Of a stretch of DNA of 64,000 bases, positions 1 through 8,609 are shown piece after piece. Under the pieces are notes generated by a model. That model searched no databases. It saw nothing but the letters and a program-made list of their open reading frames with translations, and was not told the origin of the DNA. Position numbers and translations under genes: made by a program. The DNA is from Paenibacillus dendrobii (lineage in GTDB: Bacteria; Bacillota; Bacilli; Paenibacillales; Paenibacillaceae), in assembly GCF_009807035.1 (NCBI RefSeq), contig NZ_WUBI01000001.1, positions 124,001-188,000 on the forward strand. The letters run 5' to 3'. Every line of letters starts with the position of its first letter. Position 1 is the first letter of the stretch.

Positions 1-1
1 A

Positions 2-1378
2 AAGAAATCAACCTTGATGGTCACAATGTTATCCGTTCTTTGTTTGGTTGTAAGCGCTTGCTCTGGCGGGCAGAAGCAGGAAGGCGGGGATGCTTCATCC
101 GGCAAGGAGTTGACCATGTGGACCTGGAAAGTAGCGTACACGCCGGGAATCGAGGCTGCGGCCAAGCTGTACGAACAGAAAACGGGCGTGAAAGTGAAAT
201 TGGAGACGTTTACGCCGGACGATACGTACAGACAAAAAATCCAAGCTGCGGGCAATTCCAAAAACCTGCCTGACGTCATCAACTGGTGGGCCTCGGCGGG
301 GGATTCGATTGAAAACTCCGTGGTCGAGCTGTCGGGCGAAATCGGCGACGACGTGCTCGGCAAGTACTACGGCACCGCAATGGACCCGATCCGGGTGACG
401 CAGAGCCAGGTTGACTCCTGGCAGAACGATAAGAACGCCACGACAGTGCAAAAATCGCTCAAAGCAGGACAGTTTTATGGACTGCCGCTCGACATCGGCG
501 GATTCTTTACCTTTTACGGTAATAAGCTGCTGATGGAAAAGGCGGGGCTGAAAACCGAGGCTCCAAAGACCTGGGAAGAGTTCGTCTCGATGATGGAAAC
601 CATCAAGAGCAAGACCGGTACGCCAGGCCTTGTGTTCGGCGCGAAAACGTCGGATTTGTGGGAGAACTGGGCTGGTTCGGCATTAGCCATCATGTACGGA
701 GGGCCGCAGTCTTACGTGGAGCTTCTGGAGAGAAAGTCGAAGATGAGCGATCCTGGGCATCTCCCTGTCGTCAAGGCCGTCCAGACACTTGCCGACAAGG
801 ATCTGCTGATGCCGGGTATTCTCTCGACCGACATTGACGGCGCTGACCAAGCGTTTGCCGCAGGCAAGGCCGCGTTTGACCTGGGCGGTTCGTTTACGAT
901 GTCCACGCTGCTCGCAATGGGCATGAAGCCGGAAGATATCGTCACGTTCCCTGTTCCACCGATCGAAGGCTCGAAAATCACTTCATGGACGACGGATCCG
1001 TTTACCTTGACGATGCTTGCGGTGAACAAGGATTCCAAAAACAAGGATACGGCGCTTGATTTTATCAAATACATGACAACAGACCCGGATGCGGCGGTTG
1101 CATTCGCAAATGCGGCTTATACAGTTCCGGCACTGAATTTGGGAGACAAAGCCAAAGATCTCGATCCGAACTTGAAGGCGATTGTCGACTCGTTCGCCGC
1201 TGAGCCCGGACCTTATTCGGAAGCCCAGCCGGCTATCAACGCCTTCCGCGGCAAGAACAAGGAATGGGAAGTGTACGCTCAATCCCTGCAATCCATCATT
1301 GAGAAAAAAATGACGGCCGAACAGGCTGCGCAAAAATTCGACGATACGATGAAGAGCCTGCAGGCCAGCGGCAACTGA
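2..1378 (+). CDS. Sugar ABC transporter solute-binding lipoprotein (family 1), 5' end cut off
   Basis: This is the extracellular, lipid-anchored binding protein of a carbohydrate ABC importer. The reading frame is open to the left edge (K-K-S-T before the first in-frame TTG at 14), so the true start lies a few codons outside the window. The N-terminus is a classic lipoprotein signal: basic residues, a hydrophobic stretch and a lipobox ending VVSAC. The mature part starts with a beta-strand LTMWTWK and continues as a MalE-like type I fold (AAKLYEQKTGVKVK, LPDVINWW). Two permease genes follow, so it is the binding component of that transporter. A strong hairpin lies between it and the permeases. 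The sugar is unknown; the downstream GH38 gene suggests a manno-oligosaccharide. Confidence 0.93.
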   Translation, partial: KKSTLMVTMLSVLCLVVSACSGGQKQEGGDASSGKELTMWTWKVAYTPGIEAAAKLYEQKTGVKVKLETFTPDDTYRQKIQAAGNSKNLPDVINWWASAGDSIENSVVELSGEIGDDVLGKYYGTAMDPIRVTQSQVDSWQNDKNATTVQKSLKAGQFYGLPLDIGGFFTFYGNKLLMEKAGLKTEAPKTWEEFVSMMETIKSKTGTPGLVFGAKTSDLWENWAGSALAIMYGGPQSYVELLERKSKMSDPGHLPVVKAVQTLADKDLLMPGILSTDIDGADQAFAAGKAAFDLGGSFTMSTLLAMGMKPEDIVTFPVPPIEGSKITSWTTDPFTLTMLAVNKDSKNKDTALDFIKYMTTDPDAAVAFANAAYTVPALNLGDKAKDLDPNLKAIVDSFAAEPGPYSEAQPAINAFRGKNKEWEVYAQSLQSIIEKKMTAEQAAQKFDDTMKSLQASGN

Positions 1379-1402
1379 TTTGCTGCTCGCCGCACCAGTC
1401 GC

Positions 1403-1436
1403 AGCCGGCTGGAGGGTTAACCTCCGTCCGCCGGCT
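1403..1436 (+). promoter_or_regulatory. Intercistronic hairpin between binding protein and permease genes
   Basis: AGCCGGC (1403-1409) pairs with GCCGGCT (1430-1436), and GGAGG (1411-1415) pairs with CCTCC (1421-1425). No U-run follows, so this is not a simple terminator. In maltose-type operons a hairpin at this place stabilises the binding-protein mRNA and lowers permease expression. That role is inferred here. Confidence 0.6.
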
Positions 1437-1466
1437 GTTCAATCCCAAATCCAAAGGTGATGGAAG

Positions 1467-2360
1467 ATGATAACAACCAGAAGTAAATGGGTGCCCTATC
1501 TGTTTTTGCTGCCGGGTATTCTTCTGTTTCTCGCCGTCGGCGTCTATTCGGTCGGCTTCTCGATCATGCTCAGTTTTTACAACTGGTCGGGGATCGACTT
1601 CTCGACGGCCCGTTTCGAAGGGCTCTCCAATTTCCGGCAGTTTCTGCTGGGCGATAACCCGATTGTGACCCAGAATTTCTACCATTCGCTGCTGCACAAC
1701 GTGCTGATCGCCGTCTCTCAGGTCGTCGTGGTCATCCCGATCGCGATCGTCCTGGCTTTCGTGCTACAGAATACGAAGATGGCGACGCTGTACCGTACGG
1801 TTTACTTTTTGCCGATGATCGCGTCGGGCGTGGCGATTTTTTACGTATGGAAGGGCTTGTTCGAGCCTACTGGCGCCTTCAACGCCCTTTTCCAAGCGAT
1901 CGGCCTCGATTTCCTGGCCGTGCCTGGCGGCATGCTGGGCAGTTCCTCGACCTCGCTGACAGGCATTATTTTGACATCGATCTGGGGAGGGCTTCCCGGT
2001 ACGCTGATCCTGTATTACGCGGGACTGACTTCGATTGATCCAACGCTGTACGAGGCGGCGAGTGTCGACGGAGCCAGCAAGCTGACTATGATCATGAAAA
2101 TCACGTGGCCGCTCCTGAAGCCGATCACGCTCATCGCGGTTATTCAAATGGTCAACGGTGCTTTCCAGGCCTTCGAGAATGTGTTTATCATGACGGGCGG
2201 GGGACCGGCAGGCAGTTCGGAGGTTATCGGTACCCTCGTGTACAGAACGGCCTTCCTGAACAACAATTACGGACTGGCAAGCGCGATCGGGTGGGTATCG
2301 TTCCTGATCACAGGCGCCATCGCCATGTTCAGCATCCGCTCATTCAAGGTCGACATTTAA
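1467..2360 (+). CDS. Sugar ABC transporter permease, MalF-like
   Basis: Inner-membrane permease subunit of the importer that begins with the gene to its left. The 297 residues hold about six membrane segments (the first near residues 10-33, YLFLLPGILLFLAVGVYSVG). The EAA loop that docks the ATPase is present as YEAASVDGASKL followed by ITWPLLKP. Length and topology fit the MalF/UgpA type. It starts at ATG 1467 after AAAGGTGATGG. The second permease follows after 16 bases. No ATPase gene is adjacent, so it probably uses a shared MsmK-type ATPase such as the one at 16485. Confidence 0.93.
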   Translation: MITTRSKWVPYLFLLPGILLFLAVGVYSVGFSIMLSFYNWSGIDFSTARFEGLSNFRQFLLGDNPIVTQNFYHSLLHNVLIAVSQVVVVIPIAIVLAFVLQNTKMATLYRTVYFLPMIASGVAIFYVWKGLFEPTGAFNALFQAIGLDFLAVPGGMLGSSSTSLTGIILTSIWGGLPGTLILYYAGLTSIDPTLYEAASVDGASKLTMIMKITWPLLKPITLIAVIQMVNGAFQAFENVFIMTGGGPAGSSEVIGTLVYRTAFLNNNYGLASAIGWVSFLITGAIAMFSIRSFKVDI

Positions 2361-2376
2361 AAGGAGGCGATTCGAA

Positions 2377-3195
2377 ATGGTCAAAACGATCAAGCACATC
2401 ATTCTTTTCATATACGGACTGACCTGCGTGTATCCCTTCGTATGGATGATCGGAACCTCCTTGAAAACATCGCAGGACGCGCTGGCCAATCCGCAGTCTC
2501 CTTTCCCGAAAGGACCGCTCATGTGGTCAACCTTTTCCGAGGTATGGAGCAAGCTGAACTTTTCCCGTTTCTTCGTCAATAGCGTGGTCGTCAGCGTGAT
2601 TGTCATCGTCGGTGTCGTTGTCATATACACGATGATGGCATTCGCGTTCGCGAAATTCAGATTCAAGGGCAAAAAGCTGATCTATTACACCTTCATTGCG
2701 CTGCTGCTCGTTCCAGGCGTAACCACGCTGATTCCGCTTTATATCAATATGACGAATCTCGGGCTGCAGAATAGCTACGTCGGCATAATTTTGCCGATGA
2801 TCAACGGGGCGGCGCCGTTCGCCATCTTCCTCTTTACCAGCTACTTCGGGACGATCTCGCATGAACTGTACGAATGCGCCGTCCTGGACGGCTGCGGCAA
2901 TTTCAAAATTTATTGGCGCATCTACCTGCCGCTGGCCCTGCCGGCGATCGGGACCATCGCCATCCTGAATTTCATCGGAAGCTGGAACAACATCTTATGG
3001 CCGATGATCATCATCGATAAACAGGAAATGTTTACGCTGCCGATGGGGCTCATGTACCTGGATTCCTCTTCGTTCAAAAAATGGAACGAACTGATGGCGG
3101 GCGCGCTGATTACTGTCATTCCGGTGCTGCTGTCGTTCCCGTTCATGCAGAAGATGTACGTGAAGGGGATGACCGTCGGTTCGGTCAAAATGTAG
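2377..3195 (+). CDS. Sugar ABC transporter permease, MalG-like
   Basis: Second permease of the heterodimeric channel, 272 aa with about six membrane segments. The EAA loop reads LYECAVLDGCGNFKIYWRI, with Cys in place of the usual first Ala. The C-terminal MQKMYVKGMTVGSVKM is typical of the MalG/UgpE type. The ribosome binding site is AAGGAGGCG, eight bases before ATG 2377. It belongs to the transporter of the two preceding genes. A small hairpin (CATGCG 3198-3203 with CGCATG 3210-3215) lies in the gap before the mannosidase gene. Confidence 0.93.
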   Translation: MVKTIKHIILFIYGLTCVYPFVWMIGTSLKTSQDALANPQSPFPKGPLMWSTFSEVWSKLNFSRFFVNSVVVSVIVIVGVVVIYTMMAFAFAKFRFKGKKLIYYTFIALLLVPGVTTLIPLYINMTNLGLQNSYVGIILPMINGAAPFAIFLFTSYFGTISHELYECAVLDGCGNFKIYWRIYLPLALPAIGTIAILNFIGSWNNILWPMIIIDKQEMFTLPMGLMYLDSSSFKKWNELMAGALITVIPVLLSFPFMQKMYVKGMTVGSVKM

Positions 3196-3264
3196 AACAT
3201 GCGAACAAGCGCATGAACCTGAAAGTGCGCATACGACAACATACAAGATTGGGATGAGATAGAG

Positions 3265-6018
3265 ATGACTTCAAAAACGGCACACATCATAGCGCATTCC
3301 CACTGGGATAGAGAGTGGTATTTACCATATGAAACGCACCGGTTGAAACTGGTCCGGTTAATGGAAGATTTAATTGAAACGTTCGAGCGCGACCCCGATT
3401 TCGCAAGCTTTCATCTGGACGGTCAATACATTGTACTCGAAGACTATCTCGAAATGATGCCGCATCGGGCGGGGAAAATCCGGTCGCTGGTGGAACAGGG
3501 CAAGCTGATTCTCGGCCCGTGGTATATTCTGCAGGATGAGTTTCTGGTCAGCAGCGAAGCGAATGCAAGGAATTTGCTGATCGGCATTCTGGCATCGAAA
3601 AACATGGGTGGATATGCGAAAATCGGATACTTTCCCGACTCGTTCGGGAATATGGGGCAGGCGCCGCAGCTCATCAGCCAAGCGGGCATCGACGTGGCCG
3701 TGTACGGACGCGGGGTCAAGCCGGTGGGCTTCAACAACGAGATCCAGTCGGGCAATGCCCATACCTCCCAATATTCGGAGATGTATTGGGAATCTCCGGA
3801 TGGAACCAGGGTCCTGGCCATCTTGTTCGCCAACTGGTACAACAACGGAATGGAAATTCCCGTGGACCGCGAGGCGGCCAAAACATATTGGAAGGAAAAG
3901 CTGGCGGCCGCCGAAGCGTTTGCGTCCACGCCGGAACTGCTGTTCATGAACGGCTGCGACCATCAGCCGCTGCAGAAGGACCTGTCGGCAGCGCTGCTCG
4001 CGGCGGGAGAGATCATGCCGGACGTGACCTTCCGCCACTCCAGCTTTCCGGAATACATCGAAGCCCTCAGGCAAGCGAAACCGGATGCACTCGACGTCAT
4101 CCGAGGTGAGCTGCGCAGCCAGTGGACCGACGGCTGGATCACGCTGGTCAACACCGCATCGGCCAGGGTGTACATCAAGCAGGAGAACGTGAAGAGCCAG
4201 ACGCTGCTGGAAAAAGTGGCGGAGCCGCTCGCGGTCATGGCGTATCTTGGCGGGGGCGAGTATCCGCGCCACGAGCTGCTGTATGCGTGGAAGACGCTGC
4301 TGCAAAACCATCCTCACGACAGCATCTGCGGCTGCAGCGTCGATGAAGTGCACCGGGAGATGATGACGCGCTTCGCTAAATCACAGCAGGTGGCCGAATC
4401 AATCGCTGCCCAAAGCGCCACGGCGGTGGCAGATGAAGTTGATACATCAGGTTTTGGTTCGCAGGCGCGGCCGTTCGTCGTCTTCAACACGTCCGGTCAT
4501 CTGCGCTCCGGTGTGGTTCGCGTGACAGTGGACGTGGAGCGCCGGTACTTCGACCATCAGCCTCCGCATGAAAAATATGAGGCGTTCAAAGCGGAATATG
4601 CAGATTTTGCTCCGGATGAATGGGCGGTCGTGGACGCTGACGGCAATCAAGTCGAAGCCGTTATCGCCGCGTCGGGTCCCATATTCGGCTATGATCTCCC
4701 GGATGATCGGTTCCGACAGCCTTACTGGGTGTATCAGGTGGACGTGGAGCTATATGTCCGGGATGTGCCGCAGATCGGTTATCAAACCTATGCCCTTGTC
4801 CGCAAAGATTCACTGCTGCCGAAGACGGAGTCCGATCCAGCCACTGGTAACAGCGTTACCGCCGGCGAAAATGCGATGGAGAACCGTTATGTCCGGATTG
4901 AAATCGCGCAGGACGGTTCCTTCACGCTGTCGGATAAAGTGAATGGAAGAAAATACGAAGGGCTTGGCATCTATGAAGATACGGGCGATATCGGAAATGA
5001 ATACATGTACCGGCAGCCGGACGGAGAAACACCGCTGACGACGGAAGGGCTGGCCGCCGACGTACAGCTGGTGAAGCATACGCCTTTTTCGGCCGTCTAC
5101 CGGATCGAGCATGTGTGGCATCTGCCACTCGGTGCAGATGAACGTTTGGAGGAAGAAATCCGTTCCATGGTTCCGTTCCGGTATCGGACATCCCGACGGG
5201 TCGGCGAGACCGGCGAGTTGAGGATCGTCACAGAGCTCACCCTAGGCAAGGACAGCCGCTCCGTCAGCATCCGCAGCCGCATCGACAACACGGTGAAGGA
5301 TCATCGCATCCGCATGCTGTTCAAGACCGGGCTTCAAACGGAGCATGTCGTCGCGGACTCTATTTATGAGCTGGCGCGCCGTCCGATTCAGCCCGAAGTT
5401 GCTTGGATCAATCCGAGCAATGCCCAGCATCAGAACGCGTTCGTCAGCTTATGTGACGACACGGCGGGCCTTACGGTCGCGAATCAAGGATTGAACGAAT
5501 ACGAAGTCCTTCCGGAGCATAACACTATGGCGGTCACACTTCTTCGCGGCGTCAGGGAACTTGGGGACTGGGGCGTATTCTCAACGCCGGAAGCCCAGTG
5601 TCTCGGAAGCCATGTCATGGACATGGAGCTCATATCTCACGATGCCGATATCGTAGCGTCAGGCGCTTATGTAGATGCTTATCAGTTCCCGGTTCCGTGG
5701 ACGGTACGACAGACGGGCGTCCACCATGGCACGCTGCCCGCAAATCATGCTTTCCTGGAATGGGAAGGCAAGCGCATGGCCTTCAGCGCCTTGAAGCTGG
5801 GCGAGGAAAGCGATGACTTGATGCTGCGAGCATTCAACGTATCGCTTGAGCCTGCTACGATGGCGGTTAAGCCTGCGTTCGCGGTGAATGACGGATATGA
5901 AAGCACGATCATGGAAGAACGCGGCGAGACGTTGGAGTGGAAGGATGGAGCGGGGTATGAACTGAAACCAGGCCCGGCGAAGATTCAAACGCTCGGCCTG
6001 CGGCTGACATCTCGCTAA
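3265..6018 (+). CDS. Alpha-mannosidase, glycoside hydrolase family 38
   Basis: Predicted cytoplasmic retaining alpha-mannosidase of 917 aa, related to MngB-type mannosylglycerate hydrolases. The GH38 zinc site is visible: HSHWDREW (His13 and Asp15), the nucleophile Asp125 in GYFPDSFGNMG, and His351-Asp352 in NHPHDSICG. The catalytic barrel fills roughly residues 1-380, followed by the usual beta-rich mannosidase C-terminal domains. There is no signal peptide, so it should act on imported oligosaccharides. The start is ATG 3265 after GAGATAGAG. Its place after the ABC transporter supports alpha-mannoside uptake and cleavage, but the linkage specificity cannot be read from sequence. Confidence 0.93.
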   Translation: MTSKTAHIIAHSHWDREWYLPYETHRLKLVRLMEDLIETFERDPDFASFHLDGQYIVLEDYLEMMPHRAGKIRSLVEQGKLILGPWYILQDEFLVSSEANARNLLIGILASKNMGGYAKIGYFPDSFGNMGQAPQLISQAGIDVAVYGRGVKPVGFNNEIQSGNAHTSQYSEMYWESPDGTRVLAILFANWYNNGMEIPVDREAAKTYWKEKLAAAEAFASTPELLFMNGCDHQPLQKDLSAALLAAGEIMPDVTFRHSSFPEYIEALRQAKPDALDVIRGELRSQWTDGWITLVNTASARVYIKQENVKSQTLLEKVAEPLAVMAYLGGGEYPRHELLYAWKTLLQNHPHDSICGCSVDEVHREMMTRFAKSQQVAESIAAQSATAVADEVDTSGFGSQARPFVVFNTSGHLRSGVVRVTVDVERRYFDHQPPHEKYEAFKAEYADFAPDEWAVVDADGNQVEAVIAASGPIFGYDLPDDRFRQPYWVYQVDVELYVRDVPQIGYQTYALVRKDSLLPKTESDPATGNSVTAGENAMENRYVRIEIAQDGSFTLSDKVNGRKYEGLGIYEDTGDIGNEYMYRQPDGETPLTTEGLAADVQLVKHTPFSAVYRIEHVWHLPLGADERLEEEIRSMVPFRYRTSRRVGETGELRIVTELTLGKDSRSVSIRSRIDNTVKDHRIRMLFKTGLQTEHVVADSIYELARRPIQPEVAWINPSNAQHQNAFVSLCDDTAGLTVANQGLNEYEVLPEHNTMAVTLLRGVRELGDWGVFSTPEAQCLGSHVMDMELISHDADIVASGAYVDAYQFPVPWTVRQTGVHHGTLPANHAFLEWEGKRMAFSALKLGEESDDLMLRAFNVSLEPATMAVKPAFAVNDGYESTIMEERGETLEWKDGAGYELKPGPAKIQTLGLRLTSR

Positions 6019-6051
6019 ACGCGATGGAAATTTGGAGGGAGGGAAAATGGC

Positions 6052-7263
6052 ATGGCCAAAATAACGGCAGTACGCTGCATTCGCACAAGACATGACGGAA
6101 GCTGGGTCATCGTGAAAGTCATGACCGATCAGGACGGTCTGTACGGGATTGGCTCGGCCAGCGATGTTTACCAACCTGGAGCCGTGGTCAGCATCATTGA
6201 GGAGCTATTGGCACCGGTTCTTATCGGCCGAGACGCAAGCCAGATCGAGGATGTATGGCAGACGATGTACACAAGCGGTTATTGGCGCAACGGATCGACA
6301 CTCCATACCGCTATGGGAGGCATCGATATGGCGCTGTGGGACATTAAGGGCAAGGAAGCCGGCATGCCCGTGTATCAGCTTCTCGGAGGCGCGGTTCGTT
6401 CGGCCGTTCCTTGCTATGCACACGCCAACGGAGCGACCTACGAGCAGCTGGAGGAAGAGGTGCATGCCTTCCAAGAACAGGGGTTCGGCGTAATCCGCTG
6501 CCAGCTTGGCGGCTACGGCGGGGGCGGGTTCGTCTCGCCCCAAGGCTCGTCGATATTCCCGCCGGCCAACCTGTTCGATGAAGCCAGCTACATCACGGCG
6601 ATCCCCGACATGTTCGAGAAGCTGCGCGTGCGTTTTGGCATGAATTTGGGCTTTACACATGATGTTCACGAGCACCTGACACCTTCCGGCGCCGTGAGCT
6701 TATCCAAAGCACTTGAGCCTTACCGGTTATTCTTCGTGGAGGATTTGCTGCAATCGGAGCATACCTCTTGGTACCGGCGGGTGAAAGAAACGAGCACCAC
6801 GCCGCAGGCCGTCGGCGAATTGTTTGTGCATCCGCAGGAGTGGCTGCCCCTGGTGCAGGAGCGCTTGATCGACTTTGTACGGATGCGCGTATCCAAGGCA
6901 GGCGGAATTACCCCATGCCGCAAGATCGCCGCCGTCTGCGAAGCTTTCGGCGTCCGCACAGCTTGGCAGGAAGGCGGGGAGAACGACCCTGTCAACCAAG
7001 TCGCGGCCGCTCATCTGGATATGGCGATCATGAGCTTCGGCGTCCAGGAGATCAACCATTTCCGGTCCGGGGAGAAGGAAGCATTCCCGGGCCATGCGGT
7101 TTTGGAAAACGGGCATTTGCATCTAAGCGACAAGCCAGGCCTCGGCATCGATATCGATGAACTTCAGGCCGCAGCCCTGCTCGGGAATCAAGTTTCATTG
7201 AAAACATACCATAACCCATACAAGCTGGACCGCAAGCCGGATGGAACATTAATTCGGCCATAA
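6052..7263 (+). CDS. Enolase-superfamily sugar-acid dehydratase homologue (ManD/RspA-like)
   Basis: The 403-aa protein has the N-terminal capping domain (ITAVRCIRTRHDGSWVIVKV) and barrel of the mandelate racemase group, closest in pattern to D-mannonate/D-gluconate dehydratases. Metal and base positions are visible: Asp204-x-His206 (THDVHEHLTP), Glu230 (FVEDLL), Glu256 (AVGELF) and a final FGVQE. Where known dehydratases carry a catalytic His (CHG or WHG), this protein reads AWQEGGENDP, with Gln306 at the aligned position. The known ManD reaction is therefore not certain. The start is ATG 6052 after GGAGGGAGGG; an ATG at 6047 is out of frame. It lies between the mannosidase and an SDR gene, which suggests hexuronate or aldonate metabolism. 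Confidence 0.85.
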   Translation: MAKITAVRCIRTRHDGSWVIVKVMTDQDGLYGIGSASDVYQPGAVVSIIEELLAPVLIGRDASQIEDVWQTMYTSGYWRNGSTLHTAMGGIDMALWDIKGKEAGMPVYQLLGGAVRSAVPCYAHANGATYEQLEEEVHAFQEQGFGVIRCQLGGYGGGGFVSPQGSSIFPPANLFDEASYITAIPDMFEKLRVRFGMNLGFTHDVHEHLTPSGAVSLSKALEPYRLFFVEDLLQSEHTSWYRRVKETSTTPQAVGELFVHPQEWLPLVQERLIDFVRMRVSKAGGITPCRKIAAVCEAFGVRTAWQEGGENDPVNQVAAAHLDMAIMSFGVQEINHFRSGEKEAFPGHAVLENGHLHLSDKPGLGIDIDELQAAALLGNQVSLKTYHNPYKLDRKPDGTLIRP

Positions 7264-7283
7264 GGTCCGGCTGGAAGGAGGAC

Positions 7284-8150
7284 ATGATTGTGAAGCAAAT
7301 CGTCGTGACCGGCTCGGAAGGAAAGCTTGGGCATTATGTGGTCCAAGAGCTCAACGCAGGAGGGTACAGAGTCATCGGAACGGATTCGCGCCCGCCTAGC
7401 GGAAGAAACCGTTATGCCCGATATGTACAGGGGGATTTGACCCAGCTTGGTGAAGTGTACGGCATTTTGGCCGAATCCGATGCGGTGGTTCATTTGGCCG
7501 CGGTGCCCAATCCCATCAACTTTTCGCCGGAACGGATTTTCGCCAATAACGTCATGGCAACGTATAACATCCTGGAAGCTGCTTCCAAACTCGGTATCAA
7601 GCGCGTTGTGTTTGGATCCAGCGAATCGGCCTATGGTTTCTGTTGGGCAAAACATCCCTTCCCACCGCATATGCTCCCCGTCGACGAGGACCATGTCCTG
7701 CTGCCGCAGGAAAGCTACGGCCTGTCCAAGCAGGTTAACGAACAGACCGGTGATATGTTTGCCCGCCGCATGGGCATGGAAATCTACGCGCTTCGGTTCT
7801 CCTTGATTCTGGGGCCGGAAGAATACGCCAGAGAGATTGCCGCCTTCGACCAAACTGGAAGACATCACCGCATTTTATGGAGCTACGTCGACGCGCGCGA
7901 CGCTGCCGCCGCATGCCGGCTTGCGCTGGAAGTAAACGGGCATGGGGAGCCGGAGGCATGTCGCTTGAACATCACATCGAGTGATATCCTGAGCGATGCA
8001 AGCGTCAGCGAGCTGGCAGTCAAGTATTATCCGCAGGTGCCATTTCCCGGGCTGGGACCCGAAGAACTTACGGCGTTCGTATCGAACGCAAAAGCGAAGT
8101 CGGTCCTGAACTGGGAGCCTGCCCATTCCTGGAGGGACGCCGGCCGATAA
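7284..8150 (+). CDS. NAD-dependent epimerase/dehydratase (extended SDR family)
   Basis: A 288-aa oxidoreductase with the dinucleotide-binding motif VTGSEGKLGHYVV (Gly-x-x-Gly-x-x-Gly spacing) near the N-terminus, a DLT and VHLAAVPNP strand typical of extended SDRs, and the catalytic pair YGLSK with an upstream Ser in GSSESAYGF. The substrate is probably a sugar or sugar lactone, as in uronate dehydrogenase-like and UDP-glucose 4-epimerase-like relatives. The ribosome binding site GGAAGGAGG precedes ATG 7284; GTG at 7290 is an alternative start with better spacing. It is the last gene of the mannosidase operon, and its stop codon lies in the loop of the terminator hairpin. Confidence 0.88.
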   Translation: MIVKQIVVTGSEGKLGHYVVQELNAGGYRVIGTDSRPPSGRNRYARYVQGDLTQLGEVYGILAESDAVVHLAAVPNPINFSPERIFANNVMATYNILEAASKLGIKRVVFGSSESAYGFCWAKHPFPPHMLPVDEDHVLLPQESYGLSKQVNEQTGDMFARRMGMEIYALRFSLILGPEEYAREIAAFDQTGRHHRILWSYVDARDAAAACRLALEVNGHGEPEACRLNITSSDILSDASVSELAVKYYPQVPFPGLGPEELTAFVSNAKAKSVLNWEPAHSWRDAGR

Positions 8151-8160
8151 GGCCGGTTTT
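8140..8160 (+). terminator. Rho-independent terminator overlapping the SDR stop codon
   Basis: CCGGCC (8140-8145) pairs with GGCCGG (8151-8156) and is followed by TTTT. The TAA stop of the SDR gene is in the loop. A second perfect hairpin, CCTTTTTG (8171-8178) with CAAAAAGG (8183-8190), follows directly. Both probably end the operon. Confidence 0.65.
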
Positions 8161-8239
8161 CCCCTCAGGTCCTTTTTGTAAGCAAAAAGGAAGCAAACCG
8201 CCTGCGGGAAAGGGGGAGGTGCCGCCGAATTAGAAGCGA

Positions 8240-8480
8240 AGCAAGCCTAGGGGCTTTACGATGCGAGAGCAAGCATTAAGAAAACAATCTGCTCGTATCG
8301 CTAGCCAAAGTACACGAACTGGTAAGTAGAGTAAGCCTAAGTCATCGTTCTTTGGGTGAAGCAAGACCATAGGTACAGGATATGTAATGGAGCAATACTA
8401 TAGGTACACAATCTGTGACTGAAACAAGCTTTAGGTGTATGAGCTTTAAATGAGGCAATGTTTAAGCGAATGGTCAGGAA
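8240..8480 (+). repeat. Degenerate ~30-bp tandem repeat array (about eight units)
   Basis: The gap between the SDR gene and the SLH-protein gene has a recurring start AGCAAG-C/A-x-x-TAGG. Units begin near 8240, 8268, 8303, 8330, 8360, 8391, 8423 and 8453, giving a period of 27-35 bp. The units at 8360 and 8391 are the most alike and share AGCAA, then ATAGGTACA, then TGT. The unit lengths are not a multiple of three, and no open frame with a ribosome binding site runs through. The repeats are contiguous, so it is not a CRISPR array. Its function is unknown. Confidence 0.55.
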
Positions 8481-8609
8481 ATGGTCAGTGCTTTACGTAC
8501 GTCTGATTTATTATGCTGCAAAATGAAAGCGAATACAAACAGGATTCCACATCGAGGCAGCGTGCTTTCGTGCAGCTTGATCATCGAATCAAGCATGGGA
8601 GGTATGATT

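Noticed and set aside
8240..8480. Repeat array as a CRISPR locus
   Set aside because: Units are contiguous and diverged with no constant repeat and variable spacer pattern, and no cas gene is near.
8481..8609. Upstream extension of the SLH protein gene
   Set aside because: The 43 extra codons lack a ribosome site and would bury the signal peptide; GGGAGG is correctly placed for GTG 8610.
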